64,000 nt of DNA from Bradyrhizobium lablabi (GTDB taxonomy: Bacteria > Pseudomonadota > Alphaproteobacteria > Rhizobiales > Xanthobacteraceae), in the NCBI RefSeq assembly GCF_018129385.1, contig NZ_JAFCLN010000010.1, positions 1 through 64,000 of the forward strand. Direction: 5' to 3'. Numbering within the stretch: position 1 is the stretch's first letter; each line of letters starts with the position of its first letter. The notes beneath the pieces are model-generated. The model saw only the letters and a list, made by a program, of their open reading frames with translations. It did not search any database and was not told the DNA's origin. A program made the translations under genes and the position numbers. Shown one piece after another: positions 51,576 through 60,436 of this stretch.

Positions 51576-52599
51576 CGCGGACCTCGTATTTGGTCGGCTT
51601 GCCGAGGCTCGGCATATCCCGCTGCAACCAGTCAGCCGTCCACTTGATCAATTGCTCGGTGTCCACGATCGGCAAGCCGAACAGTTTTACCGCCAGCGAG
51701 GTGTTGGTCAGCCAGGCGGTCGGCTGCTCCTTGCCGACCAGGATGGGCTCGCGGCCAAAGAGCTTGCCGAATTTTGCGGCGAGATCGCGTACGGCGAGGA
51801 TTTCGTGGCCGCTGACATTGATCGGCGACGTCGGCGTTTCGCAATGCGCAAGGCACCGCAGCGCCTGCGAGGCCGCATCGCCCTGCCAGATGAAGTTGAC
51901 ATGGCTGATGCTGACGTCGATCGGCTTGCCCGAAAACACGTTGCTGGCGATGTCGTGCAGCACGCCGTAGCGCATGTCGATGGCGTAGTTCAGCCGGAAC
52001 AGCCGGCCGGGCGTGGAGAATTTTTTCGAGAAATACTCGAACATCCGTTCCCGCCCGACACAGGACTGCGCATATTCGCCGGGCGGATCGGGCTGCATCT
52101 CCTCGCGCGAGCCGCCGCTATCGACTGGAACGAATGGATAGACGCAGCCGGTCGAGAACGCGACGATCCGCGAGCGCGGAAAGACCTGCGCGATCAATGC
52201 CGGCACGTGCGAATTCATCGCCCAGGTCAGCGCCAGATCGCCTTCGGCGCCGAACTTGCGGCCGGCCATGAACACGATGTTGGGGATTTTCGGCAGCGCG
52301 CCGATCGCGGCTTCATTGAGCAGGTCGCAACTGATCGTCTCGACGCCGCGGGCTTGCAGCCAGTCCTTGACGCCGGCTTCGCTGAAGCGTGCCACGCCGA
52401 TCACGCGCCGGCCAGGAGCCGCGGCCTTCGCAAGTCCCGCAAGCGTCGGCCCCATCTTGCCGGCAACGCCGAGGATCATGATGTCGCCTTCGAGCTTGGC
52501 GAGATCGTCGATCAGCGCCTGGCTCGGCCGGCACAGGAGTTCGTCGAGCGCGGCGATATCCGGGATCGTCTCCGGGAGGGTCTCGCGGGTGAGCAGCAT
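51562..52599 (-). CDS. NAD-dependent epimerase/dehydratase family protein
   Basis: The 345-residue protein is an extended SDR. The cofactor loop is ILGVAGKMGPTLAG near residue 43, FSTGCVYPF supplies the Ser/Thr and the Tyr position, and NVSGHEILAVRDLAAKFGKLFGREP is typical of the C-terminal substrate domain. The canonical YxxxK reads as YAQSCVGRERMFEYF, so the Lys position is changed to Arg or Glu depending on alignment; activity may differ. It is 17 bp downstream of the permease gene in the leftward operon. Confidence 0.8.
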   Translation of the reverse strand: MLLTRETLPETIPDIAALDELLCRPSQALIDDLAKLEGDIMILGVAGKMGPTLAGLAKAAAPGRRVIGVARFSEAGVKDWLQARGVETISCDLLNEAAIGALPKIPNIVFMAGRKFGAEGDLALTWAMNSHVPALIAQVFPRSRIVAFSTGCVYPFVPVDSGGSREEMQPDPPGEYAQSCVGRERMFEYFSKKFSTPGRLFRLNYAIDMRYGVLHDIASNVFSGKPIDVSISHVNFIWQGDAASQALRCLAHCETPTSPINVSGHEILAVRDLAAKFGKLFGREPILVGKEQPTAWLTNTSLAVKLFGLPIVDTEQLIKWTADWLQRDMPSLGKPTKYEVRDGRY

Positions 52600-52616
52600 G
52601 TTTGCGTTCCCTTTTC

Positions 52617-53387
52617 TTATTGCAGCCTGATATCGCGGACCACGAACAGCCGTTCGAGGCCGAGCACGAGGCCGTAGAGCGCCACCCCAAGCAGGGTCAG
52701 CAGCACCACCGCCATCACCATCGCCGGCGTGTCGAGCGAGGACTGCACCTGAATCATCAGATAGCCGAGGCCGCGCTCGGAGGCGATGAATTCGCCGACG
52801 ATTGCGCCGGCCACGGCCAGGATGGCGCCGACCTTCATGCCGGAGAAAACGTAAGGCAGCGATCCCGGCAACTGTATTTTGCGGAACAACGTCCAGCGCG
52901 AGCCGCGCAGGGATTTGACGAGATCGAGCAGGTCAGGCTCGACCTCGCTGAGCCCGCGCGCGGTGGTGAGCAGGATCGGGAAGAAGCAGATGCTGAACGC
53001 GATCAGGATGTTCGGCCAGATGCCGTAGCTGAACCAGACGATGACGAGAGGGCCGAGCGCGACTTTCGGGATCATGTTCAACGTCACGAACAGCGGCAGC
53101 AGCATCAGGGCGACGATCCGCGACCAGGTGAAGATGACAGCGAATGCGACGCCGACGAAGGCCCCGAGGCAAAACCCGCCGAGGATTTCGATCGCGGTGA
53201 CGGCGGTGTTCGAAAGCCAGGCATATTTGGCCGAGCCGAGCGTCGAGAGCGCCGCCAGCGGCGAGGGCAGAACGAATTTCGGCACTTTGAAAGCATCGAC
53301 CAGCACTTGCCAGAGGGCGATCACGGCGACATGCACGATCAGGATGATCGCAAACGATCGGGCTGAGCGTGTTCCGTCGGCAGGCAA
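52617..53387 (-). CDS. ABC transporter permease (SsuC/ThiX-like)
   Basis: The 256-residue permease has about six hydrophobic segments, starting FAIILIVHVAVIALWQVL, and the EAA loop EPDLLDLVKSLRGSRWTLFRKIQLPGSLPYVF. The start is a TTG at 53387 with GGGAG upstream; no in-frame ATG gives a complete first segment. It is the first gene of the leftward operon permease, epimerase, GNAT, lyase, ATPase. No binding protein gene is inside the operon. Confidence 0.9.
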   Translation of the reverse strand: MPADGTRSARSFAIILIVHVAVIALWQVLVDAFKVPKFVLPSPLAALSTLGSAKYAWLSNTAVTAIEILGGFCLGAFVGVAFAVIFTWSRIVALMLLPLFVTLNMIPKVALGPLVIVWFSYGIWPNILIAFSICFFPILLTTARGLSEVEPDLLDLVKSLRGSRWTLFRKIQLPGSLPYVFSGMKVGAILAVAGAIVGEFIASERGLGYLMIQVQSSLDTPAMVMAVVLLTLLGVALYGLVLGLERLFVVRDIRLQ

Positions 53388-53472
53388 GTTCGAACTCCCG
53401 GAAGGCGCCGCCCCTGTGGCAGCGCGGCAAAAACCTAGCGCGATCCAATGCCGCTTTCAACCATCTGGTTGA

Positions 53473-54120
53473 TTAGGGACGCAGCGACTGCATGACGAGA
53501 TCGACGACATGCTTCCGGCGGGCAGCTTTGGCGGTCCGGCTCGAAAAATCCTTGCCAAAGATCGCCGACAGCGTCGGCGTGTTGGAGAAGAAGAAGTAGC
53601 TGAGGCCGGCGATCGAAATATAGAGGTGGACGGGATTGACGCCGCGGCGAAACGTCCCGGCCCTCACGCCTTCGCCCAGGATTTTCGAGACCAGGCTGAC
53701 CAGCGGCGAATGCATCGCTTCCAGCTTGCGGGAGCCGCGCACATGGCGGGCGCCGCCGCGGTTTTCGTCGTTGAGCAGCAGAATGAAGTCCGGATGGGCC
53801 GCGAGATGATCGAAGGAGCTCTCGATCAGTTTGCGGATCGCGGTATCGGGCGGCAGGCCAGAGAGGTTGAGCTTGCGTTCCTGGGCGCGGATTTCCTCGT
53901 ACACCCATTCCAATACGGCGAGATAAAGGGCGTCCTTGTCGCCGAAATAGTGGTAGACGAGTTGCTTGTTGACGCCGGCGCGCTCGGCGATGTCGTCGAC
54001 GCGCGCGCCGGCGAGGCCGCGGGCCGCGAACTCGCGCCGGGCCGCCGTCAGCAGCTTCCTCTGCGTCGCCTCGGGATCGCGGCGCCTTATGGGCGAGCCG
54101 TTTGCGCGTCTTTTGGGCAT
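53473..54120 (-). CDS. TetR family transcriptional regulator
   Basis: The 215-residue regulator has a basic start (MPKRRANGSPIRRRDPEATQ), a helix-turn-helix (RKLLTAARREFAARGLAGARVDDIAERAGVNKQLVYHYFGDKDALYLAVL) and a helical C-terminal domain similar to the TetR_C groups of RutR-like pyrimidine regulators. It is divergent from the binding protein gene at 54204 and lies 85 bp upstream of the leftward transporter operon on the same strand. A dyad between 54133 and 54160 is the likely operator. Control of the NMT1-like uptake locus is inferred. Confidence 0.88.
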   Translation of the reverse strand: MPKRRANGSPIRRRDPEATQRKLLTAARREFAARGLAGARVDDIAERAGVNKQLVYHYFGDKDALYLAVLEWVYEEIRAQERKLNLSGLPPDTAIRKLIESSFDHLAAHPDFILLLNDENRGGARHVRGSRKLEAMHSPLVSLVSKILGEGVRAGTFRRGVNPVHLYISIAGLSYFFFSNTPTLSAIFGKDFSSRTAKAARRKHVVDLVMQSLRP

Positions 54121-54132
54121 TTCCAACCAGAT

Positions 54133-54160
54133 AGTTGACAACTCGTCCTGTCCCGAGTTG
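54133..54160. promoter_or_regulatory. Candidate TetR operator between tetR and binding protein gene
   Basis: Two overlapping dyads are visible: AGTTG-a-CAACT (54133-54143) and CAACTCG-N8-CGAGTTG (54139-54160). They share the GTTG/CAAC half-site and fill the 83-bp gap between the divergent genes. Binding by the TetR encoded to the left is inferred. Confidence 0.5.
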
Positions 54161-54203
54161 CATTGGTAACGTCGCGTCGTCCTTGCAGCAAGGGAGAGTT
54201 GCC

Positions 54204-55208
54204 ATGAAGGGTTTGCGGATCGCCATGCTGGCCATCGGCTTGAGCCTGCCCGCCGTCTCCTCGCAGGCGGGAGAGGCGGTCAACCTCACGCTCAACTGGA
54301 CGCCGACCGCGGATCATTCGCCGTTCTATTACGCCAAGGCGCAGGGCTGGTACGAAAAGGCCGGCATCGACCTCACCATCGAGACCGGCAAGGGCTCCGG
54401 CGTTTCGTCGCTGAAGGTCGGTTCCGGCGGCTCGCCGTTCGGCATCGCCGACCTTGCGACCATGCTGGTGGCCAAAAGCAAGGGCGCCGACGTGGTGGCC
54501 TTGATGAGCATCTATGCCAACACCGGTCAGACGTTTTACTGGCTGAAGAGCTATGGCGTGAACGGCGCCAAGGATTTCCCGAACCACAAGATCGGCAATC
54601 CGCCGGGCGACGCTTCACGCGTGATGTGGCCGGCCTTTGCCAAGGCGGCAGGCATCGCGCCGGACTCGGTCAATTTCGTCAATGTCGGCCCGACCGCCAA
54701 GATCGCGGCCTTGAAGAGCCACACCGTCGATATCATCAGCGACTTCTACAACGAGCATGACCTCAAGGTGATCGAGTTCGGCGCCGATCTCGGCTACGTC
54801 AACTGGAAAGACATCGGCCTCAATCCCTACGGCAATTCGCTGATCGTGAACGGCGCGTTCATGCAGAAGAATCCAAAACTGGTGGAGGATTTCGTGCGCG
54901 TCAGCCAGAAGGCCTTTGCCGCCTGCGTGGCTGACGTCGCACCCTGCCTGAAGGCGCTGCTCGATCAGGTCTCCGGCCTCGACAAGGAGAACCAAGAGCG
55001 GCAGTGGGAGCGCATCAAGTTCCTGATGACCGACGAGTTCACGACCACGAAGGGACTCGGCTGGATCGACGGCGAGCGCATGAAGAAGGATTACGAGCTG
55101 GTGCAGACCTATCTCGGCATGGAAAAGCCGTTCGACGTCTCCACGGCCTTCTCCACCAAGATGCTCGATCCCGCCGTCAAGATGGATGCAAGCAAGGTGA
55201 AGAAATAG
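54204..55208 (+). CDS. ABC substrate-binding protein, NMT1/THI5-like (paralogue B)
   Basis: The 334-residue periplasmic protein has a signal peptide (MKGLRIAMLAIGLSLPAVSSQAGEA) and then LTLNWTPTADHSPFYYAKAQGWYEKAGIDLTIE. The body matches the protein at 47775 almost throughout (for example YANTGQTFYWLKSYGV, KIGNPPGDASRVMWPAFAKA, NPYGNSLIVNGAF). Two Cys in AACVADVAPCLKAL are conserved in both. ATG 54204 follows GGGAGAG. It is divergent from tetR and separated from the transporter operon only by that gene. Confidence 0.92.
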   Translation: MKGLRIAMLAIGLSLPAVSSQAGEAVNLTLNWTPTADHSPFYYAKAQGWYEKAGIDLTIETGKGSGVSSLKVGSGGSPFGIADLATMLVAKSKGADVVALMSIYANTGQTFYWLKSYGVNGAKDFPNHKIGNPPGDASRVMWPAFAKAAGIAPDSVNFVNVGPTAKIAALKSHTVDIISDFYNEHDLKVIEFGADLGYVNWKDIGLNPYGNSLIVNGAFMQKNPKLVEDFVRVSQKAFAACVADVAPCLKALLDQVSGLDKENQERQWERIKFLMTDEFTTTKGLGWIDGERMKKDYELVQTYLGMEKPFDVSTAFSTKMLDPAVKMDASKVKK

Positions 55209-55346
55209 CGCAGCCGCCCGCGGGTTGACGCCCCTTATTAGCATTGACATGTTGCACCGCCCGCGTCGCAATGCCGAATACGGCTGCACGCTCGGCTCAA
55301 GCGGTGCTAGAGGTGCCGCCCGGACAAAACAGTGAGGGCGCCCCGA

Positions 55347-57167
55347 ATGACGATGAGCGAGCAAACTTCTCGCTTGCAGAAGCAACCGATCGATAAGGAG
55401 CGGCTGCGCCAAAAATATCTCGAAGAGCGCAACAAGCGGCTGCGTCCGGACGGAAACGATCAATACATCGAGGTGAAGGGTCAGCTCGCGCACTACCTCG
55501 ACGATCCCTACACGCCAGTCACGCCGCGCGCGCCGAAGACAGATCACGTCACCTTTGCTTTCATCGGCGGCGGCTTTGCGGGCCTTGCCACGGCCGCGCG
55601 GCTGACGGAGGCGGGGATCAATGACGTCCGCATCATCGAGAAGGGCGGCGATTTCGGCGGCACCTGGTACTGGAACCGCTATCCCGGCGCGCAATGCGAC
55701 ACAGCCTCGATGGTCTACATGCCGCTGCTCGAGGAAACCGGGCACATGCCGTCGGAGAAATACGCGCATGCACCGGAGATCCTCGCGCACTGCCAGCGCA
55801 TCGGCAAACAATATCGCCTCTACGACAACGCGCTGTTCCACACGCAGGTCGAGAGTCTCGAGTGGGACGAAACGAAATCGCGCTGGCTGATCCGTACCAA
55901 TCGCGGTGATGCCTTCACCGCGCAGTTCGTCGGCATGGGCACCGGCCCGCTGCACGTCCCAAAACTGCCCGGCATTCCCGGCATCGAGTCATTCAAGGGA
56001 CATTCGTTCCACACCAGCCGATGGGATTATGGCTACACCGGCGGCGATCCAAAGGGCGCGCCGATGGAAAAGCTGTCCGACAAGCGCGTCGGAATCATCG
56101 GCACCGGCGCGACCTCTGTGCAGTGCGTGCCGCATCTCGCCCGCGTCTGCAAGGAGCTGTACGTCTTCCAGCGTACGCCGTCTTCCGTCGATGTCCGCGC
56201 CAACGCGCCGATTGATCCGGACTGGTTTGCGGGGATTGCAGCGCCCGGCTGGCAACTGCGCTGGTTGGAGAATTTCACCGCGAACCAGGCCGGCGGCACT
56301 GCCGAGGTGGATCTCGTGCAGGACGGCTGGACTGATCTTGCGCGACGTATCCGGGCAAAGATCGTTCAGCTTCCGCGCGAGCAGCGAACGCCGCCAAACA
56401 TGCTGGCGGCGTTCGAGGATTCCGACTTCGAGAAGATGGAAGAGATTCGCTCACGGGTCGACAGCATCGTCGCCGATCGCGAGACCGCGGCAAAACTGAA
56501 GGCCTGGTACCGCCAGCTTTGCAAGCGGCCGTGTTTCCACGACGAATATCTGCAAGCCTTCAACATATCAGGCACGCATCTCATCGATACCGACGGCAAG
56601 GGCGTCGAGCGGATCACCGAAAACGGCGTTGTCGTCGCGGGCAGGGAATATCAGCTCGACTGCATCATCTATGCTTCCGGCTTCGAGGTCGGCACCGAAT
56701 ATCGCCGGCGCGCCGGTTTCGATCTCACCGGGAAGGGCGGTGTCAAACTGTCGGATTATTGGGCGCAGGGCATGCGGACCAAGCACGGCATCCACGTGCA
56801 CGGATTTCCCAACGCGTTCCTCGTGCAGCCGGCGCAGGGCGCCAATCTGATCTCCAACGTTCCGCACAATCTGACAGACGCGGCGAAAACCATCGCCTTG
56901 ATGGTCGGCCATGCCCGCGCCAATGGATTCAAGGAAATCGAGGTCACCAGGGAAGCCGAGGATCGCTGGATCGAACTGCTGCTGAGCGGCGCAGGACGGA
57001 TGATCGGCTCGCCCGACTGCACGCCCGGCTACTACAACAACGAAGGGCGCGAACCCGGTCCGGCGGCGAAGCTGAATGTCGGCCACCCTGCGGGGGCAAC
57101 GGCCTACTTCAAATATATCGAGGCATGGCGCAACTCGGGCCAGTTCGAGGGGCTGGCGTTTCGCTGA
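55347..57167 (+). CDS. Flavin-dependent Baeyer-Villiger monooxygenase (CPDMO/steroid-MO-like), BVMO 3
   Basis: The 606-residue protein has an N-terminal arm of about 65 residues (IDKERLRQKYLEERNKRLRPDG) seen in cyclopentadecanone- and steroid-type BVMOs. The first FAD motif is GGGFAG (74-79), then GGTWYWNRYPGAQCD; the fingerprint FKGHSFHTSRWD is at 216-227 and the second Rossmann motif GTGATS follows. The C-terminus (GREPGPAAKLNVGHPAGATAYFKYIEAWR) is also typical. It would oxidise a large or cyclic ketone. ATG 55347 has GAGGG upstream; 55353 is also possible. The alkylsulfatase gene follows after 46 bp. Confidence 0.9.
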   Translation: MTMSEQTSRLQKQPIDKERLRQKYLEERNKRLRPDGNDQYIEVKGQLAHYLDDPYTPVTPRAPKTDHVTFAFIGGGFAGLATAARLTEAGINDVRIIEKGGDFGGTWYWNRYPGAQCDTASMVYMPLLEETGHMPSEKYAHAPEILAHCQRIGKQYRLYDNALFHTQVESLEWDETKSRWLIRTNRGDAFTAQFVGMGTGPLHVPKLPGIPGIESFKGHSFHTSRWDYGYTGGDPKGAPMEKLSDKRVGIIGTGATSVQCVPHLARVCKELYVFQRTPSSVDVRANAPIDPDWFAGIAAPGWQLRWLENFTANQAGGTAEVDLVQDGWTDLARRIRAKIVQLPREQRTPPNMLAAFEDSDFEKMEEIRSRVDSIVADRETAAKLKAWYRQLCKRPCFHDEYLQAFNISGTHLIDTDGKGVERITENGVVVAGREYQLDCIIYASGFEVGTEYRRRAGFDLTGKGGVKLSDYWAQGMRTKHGIHVHGFPNAFLVQPAQGANLISNVPHNLTDAAKTIALMVGHARANGFKEIEVTREAEDRWIELLLSGAGRMIGSPDCTPGYYNNEGREPGPAAKLNVGHPAGATAYFKYIEAWRNSGQFEGLAFR

Positions 57168-57213
57168 GCCGATTTCTCAAATTCCGTTTGTAGCGCAAGG
57201 GGAGTGCAGGGGT

Positions 57214-59160
57214 ATGAACCAGCCAGCCGCCGGTGAAAGGCCGATCGAGTCTCCAAAGGACGCCACCGCGCCCGTCATCGCGCAGCATGCGGCGACGCTT
57301 CAGGCGCTGCCGTTCTCCGACACGCGCGATTTCGATGACGCCAAACGCGGCTTTCTCGGCACCGTGGAGAACGCGCGCATCGCCTCCGCGCAGGGCAGGG
57401 TAGTCTGGAGCCTTGAGCCTTATGGCTTCCTCTCGGATGAGACGGCGCCGCCGACGGTCGATCCCAGCCTGTGGCGCCAGTCGCGCCTCAACATGCATCA
57501 CGGCCTGTTCGAGGTGGTGCCCGGCGTCTATCAGGTGCGCGGCCTCGACATTGCCAACATGACGCTGATCGAGGGCGAGCGCGGCGTGATCGTGGTTGAT
57601 ACGCTGACCTCGATCGAAGGCGCGCGCGCCGCGATGGAGCTCTACTTCCAGCACCGCGGCACGCGCCCGGTGGCCGCTGTCATCTTCACGCACACCCACA
57701 CCGACCATTGGGGCGGGGCTCGCGGCGTGCTCGACGATGCGACGCTGGCTTCCGGCAGCGTGCCGATCATCGCGCCGAACTTTTTCATGGAACACGCGGT
57801 CTCCGAAAACATCATCGCGGGACCCGCGATGCTGCGGCGCGCGATGTATCAATTCGGTCCGCTGCTCGCCAAGGGCGTGCGCGGCCAGGTCGATTGCGGT
57901 CTCGGCAAGTCGATGGCGGCGGGCTCGGTCGCGCTGCTGCGCCCGACCGACCTGATCATCGCCACCGGCGACAAGCGCGTCATCGACGGCGTCGAATTCG
58001 AATTCCAGATGGCGCCGAACAGCGAAGCGCCGGCCGAGATGCATTTCTTCATCCCGCGCTACAAGCTGCTCAACCTTGCGGAAAACTGCACCCACAATTT
58101 CCACAATCTGCTGCCGTTCCGTGGCGCTGATGTGCGCGATGCGCTGGCGTGGTCGAAATATCTCGGCGAGGCCCTGCACATGTGGGGCGGCAAGGCTGAC
58201 GCGATGTGCGGCCAGCACCATTGGCCGGTCTGGGGTCACGAGCGCATCGACACCATGATCCGCCAGCAGCGCGACCTCTACAAGTTCGCGCATGACCAGA
58301 CCATCCGCCTGATGAATCACGGCCTGACCGCGACCGAGATCGCCGAGACGATCCGACTGCCCAAAAGCCTCGACGGCGCCTGGCACGGGCGCGGCTATTA
58401 CGGCCACATCCGTCATAACGTGAAGGCGATCTACCAGAAATATCTCGGCTGGTATGACGCCAATCCCGTCAATCTCGATCCGCTGCCGCCGGTCGAGTCC
58501 GGCAGGAAGTATGTCGAATACATGGGCGGTGCCGCCGCGATCCTGGAGCGCGCAAAGACGGATTTTGCCAAGGGCGAATTCCGCTTCGTGGCGCAGGCGG
58601 TGAGCCATCTGGTGTTCGCCGAGCCGGACAATCAGGCCGCGCGCGCCATGCTGGCCGACACGTTCGAGCAGCTCGGCTATGCCGCCGAAAGCTCGACCTG
58701 GCGTAACGCCTATCTGTTCGGCGCGCAGGAGTTGCGGCAGGGCATGCCAAAAGTGCCGGCGCGCGCGCCGATGCCGCGCGAAACGCTGGCGGCGCTCCGC
58801 ACCGAGCAGCTATGGGACGTGCTCGGCGTCCGCCTCAACGGTCCCAAGGCCGAAGGCAAGCGCATCGTGCTGAACTGGAGTTTTTCGGACACTGGCGAAA
58901 ACTTCATTCTCAACCTGGAAAATTCCGCGCTGACCTATGTCGCGGACGCGCAGGCCCCCGATGCCGACGCCGGCTTCACGCTGGCGCGCAGCACGCTGGA
59001 TGAGGTCATCGCCAAGCTGACCACGTTTCCCGATGCCGTCGGCGCCGGCAAGATCACCTTCACCGGCAATCCGATGCGGCTCGGCGAACTGATGACGCTG
59101 ATGGACGAATTCCCGCGCGTGTTCGAGATCGTCGAGCCGAAGCGGACGATGGTGAGTTAG
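57214..59160 (+). CDS. Alkylsulfatase-type metallo-beta-lactamase-fold hydrolase (SdsA1-like)
   Basis: The 648-residue protein has the binuclear zinc motif H160-T-H162-T-D164-H165 in IFTHTHTDHWGG. FHNLLPFRGADVRDALAWSKYL and GQHHWPVWG, also typical of SdsA1, follow; then come the dimerisation domain (GGAAAILERAKTDFAKGEFRFVAQAVSHLVFAEPDN) and a C-terminal SCP2-like lipid-binding domain. Such enzymes release alcohols from alkyl sulfates. SdsA1 is secreted, but no signal peptide is evident here. It follows BVMO 3 after 46 bp and may share its mRNA. Confidence 0.92.
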   Translation: MNQPAAGERPIESPKDATAPVIAQHAATLQALPFSDTRDFDDAKRGFLGTVENARIASAQGRVVWSLEPYGFLSDETAPPTVDPSLWRQSRLNMHHGLFEVVPGVYQVRGLDIANMTLIEGERGVIVVDTLTSIEGARAAMELYFQHRGTRPVAAVIFTHTHTDHWGGARGVLDDATLASGSVPIIAPNFFMEHAVSENIIAGPAMLRRAMYQFGPLLAKGVRGQVDCGLGKSMAAGSVALLRPTDLIIATGDKRVIDGVEFEFQMAPNSEAPAEMHFFIPRYKLLNLAENCTHNFHNLLPFRGADVRDALAWSKYLGEALHMWGGKADAMCGQHHWPVWGHERIDTMIRQQRDLYKFAHDQTIRLMNHGLTATEIAETIRLPKSLDGAWHGRGYYGHIRHNVKAIYQKYLGWYDANPVNLDPLPPVESGRKYVEYMGGAAAILERAKTDFAKGEFRFVAQAVSHLVFAEPDNQAARAMLADTFEQLGYAAESSTWRNAYLFGAQELRQGMPKVPARAPMPRETLAALRTEQLWDVLGVRLNGPKAEGKRIVLNWSFSDTGENFILNLENSALTYVADAQAPDADAGFTLARSTLDEVIAKLTTFPDAVGAGKITFTGNPMRLGELMTLMDEFPRVFEIVEPKRTMVS

Positions 59161-59170
59161 ACATCGCGCC

Positions 59171-59255
59171 CGTCATTGCGAGCGAAGCGAAGCAATCCAC
59201 CTCTCCGCGCGGGGATAGATGGATTGCTTCGTCGCAAGTGCTCCTCGCAATGACG
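59171..59255. repeat. Palindromic intergenic repeat, family CGTCATTGCG (copy 5)
   Basis: The ends are CGTCATTGCGAGCGAAGCG and GCTCCTCGCAATGACG, with AAGCAATCCA against TGGATTGCTT inside. It separates the convergent alkylsulfatase and glycosyltransferase genes. Confidence 0.85.
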
Positions 59256-59265
59256 GTGGTGGCCG

Positions 59266-60336
59266 CTACTCCGCGCTGCTCACCAGCTTCATGCGCGGCT
59301 TGGCTTCTTCCATCAGGCCGCGATAGGCGGCAAGATAGTCGAGCGCCATGCGGCGCGCGGTGAAGCGCTTTTCAAACACCTTGCGGATAGCTGCGCGGTC
59401 GAGCTGCAACAGGCGGTCGATCGAGGCAACCGCACTGAGTTCGTCCTCGACGACAAAGCCGGTTACGCCATCGTCGATGATCTCCGGGACCGAGCCGCGG
59501 TTGTAGGCGAGCACAGGCGTGCCGCACGCCATCGCCTCGATCATCACCAGGCCAAACGGCTCCGGCCAGTCGATCGGCACCAGTAACCCGATCGCGCCAC
59601 TCAAAAAGTCCGGCTTCTCGCGGTCGCTGATCTCGCCGATGAAATCGACCAGCGGATTGTTCTGGATCATCGGCTTGATCAGTTCGTCATAATATTCCTG
59701 GTCGGCGCGATCGACCTTGGCGGCGATCTTCAAGGGAATGCCGCAACGGGTCGCGATCTTGATCGCGCGGTCGACGCCTTTTTCCGGCGCAATCCGGCCC
59801 AGCACGGCGAAATAGGAGGGCTTGGCCGGCTGCGGCGTCAGCAGGTTTTCCGGCAGGCCGTGATGGATGGTCCGCACCCAGTTGGCCTGCGGCACCGGCC
59901 GCCGCTGCGCATTCGAGATCGAGATCACCGGCAGCTTCGAGAACGTGTTGAACACCGGCTGGTGCTCGGGCAGGTCCAGCCGCCCGTGCAGCGTGGTCAG
60001 GAACGGCGTCGGCTGCCGATAGAACAGCGAGAACGGATAGTAATCGAGATGGAAGTGCAGGAAGTCGAACTCCTCGTCGTCACACTTGCGGCGGACGCGC
60101 TCCAGCATCACCATGTGCAGCGCGTTGGGATCGCGCACGGAGCCGTCGAGGCGCAGCGCCTTCGGCCAGGTCGCGTCAAGTTTCGCGGAGGTTTTCGAAT
60201 CGCCGCTGGCGAACAACGTGACCTCATGTCCGAGCGCCACCAGTTCTTCCGTCAGCCAGTGCACCACCCGCTCGGTGCCTCCGTACAGTTTGGGGGGAAC
60301 AGCCTCCGTCAGCGGGGCAACCTGCGCGATGCGCAT
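59266..60336 (-). CDS. Glycosyltransferase family 4 protein
   Basis: The 356-residue GT-B protein has the N-terminal acceptor half (MRIAQVAPLTEAVPPKLYGGTERVVHWLTEELVALGHEVTLFASGDS) and the donor half (YFAVLGRIAPEKGVDRAI, PEPFGLVMIEAMACGTPVLAYNRGSVPEII) with the E-x7-E motif of GT4. Such proteins are common among general stress genes in Rhizobiales. An EcfG-type promoter lies about 75-100 bp upstream. It is divergent from the exporter and debranching-enzyme genes. The sugar and acceptor are unknown. Confidence 0.9.
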   Translation of the reverse strand: MRIAQVAPLTEAVPPKLYGGTERVVHWLTEELVALGHEVTLFASGDSKTSAKLDATWPKALRLDGSVRDPNALHMVMLERVRRKCDDEEFDFLHFHLDYYPFSLFYRQPTPFLTTLHGRLDLPEHQPVFNTFSKLPVISISNAQRRPVPQANWVRTIHHGLPENLLTPQPAKPSYFAVLGRIAPEKGVDRAIKIATRCGIPLKIAAKVDRADQEYYDELIKPMIQNNPLVDFIGEISDREKPDFLSGAIGLLVPIDWPEPFGLVMIEAMACGTPVLAYNRGSVPEIIDDGVTGFVVEDELSAVASIDRLLQLDRAAIRKVFEKRFTARRMALDYLAAYRGLMEEAKPRMKLVSSAE

Positions 60337-60411
60337 CTCTCCGTCTCCTGTTTGTCATGCATGTGAAGAAAGCCCTGGCCCACAGTTGGCACCGGCGTGC
60401 CATAAGGCGGG

Positions 60412-60436
60412 AACGTTCCCGCGCCTGCGAAGTTCC
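60412..60436 (-). promoter_or_regulatory. EcfG-type general stress promoter (GGAAC-N16-CGTT)
   Basis: Read on the minus strand, GGAAC (60436-60432) and CGTT (60415-60412) are separated by exactly 16 bases. This is the published consensus for the alphaproteobacterial general stress sigma factor EcfG. It points leftward to the glycosyltransferase start at 60336. The -10 part overlaps a perfect 16-bp palindrome, GCGGGAACGTTCCCGC, at 60407-60422. The rest of the 302-bp gap (60337-60638) shows no gene. Confidence 0.7.
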
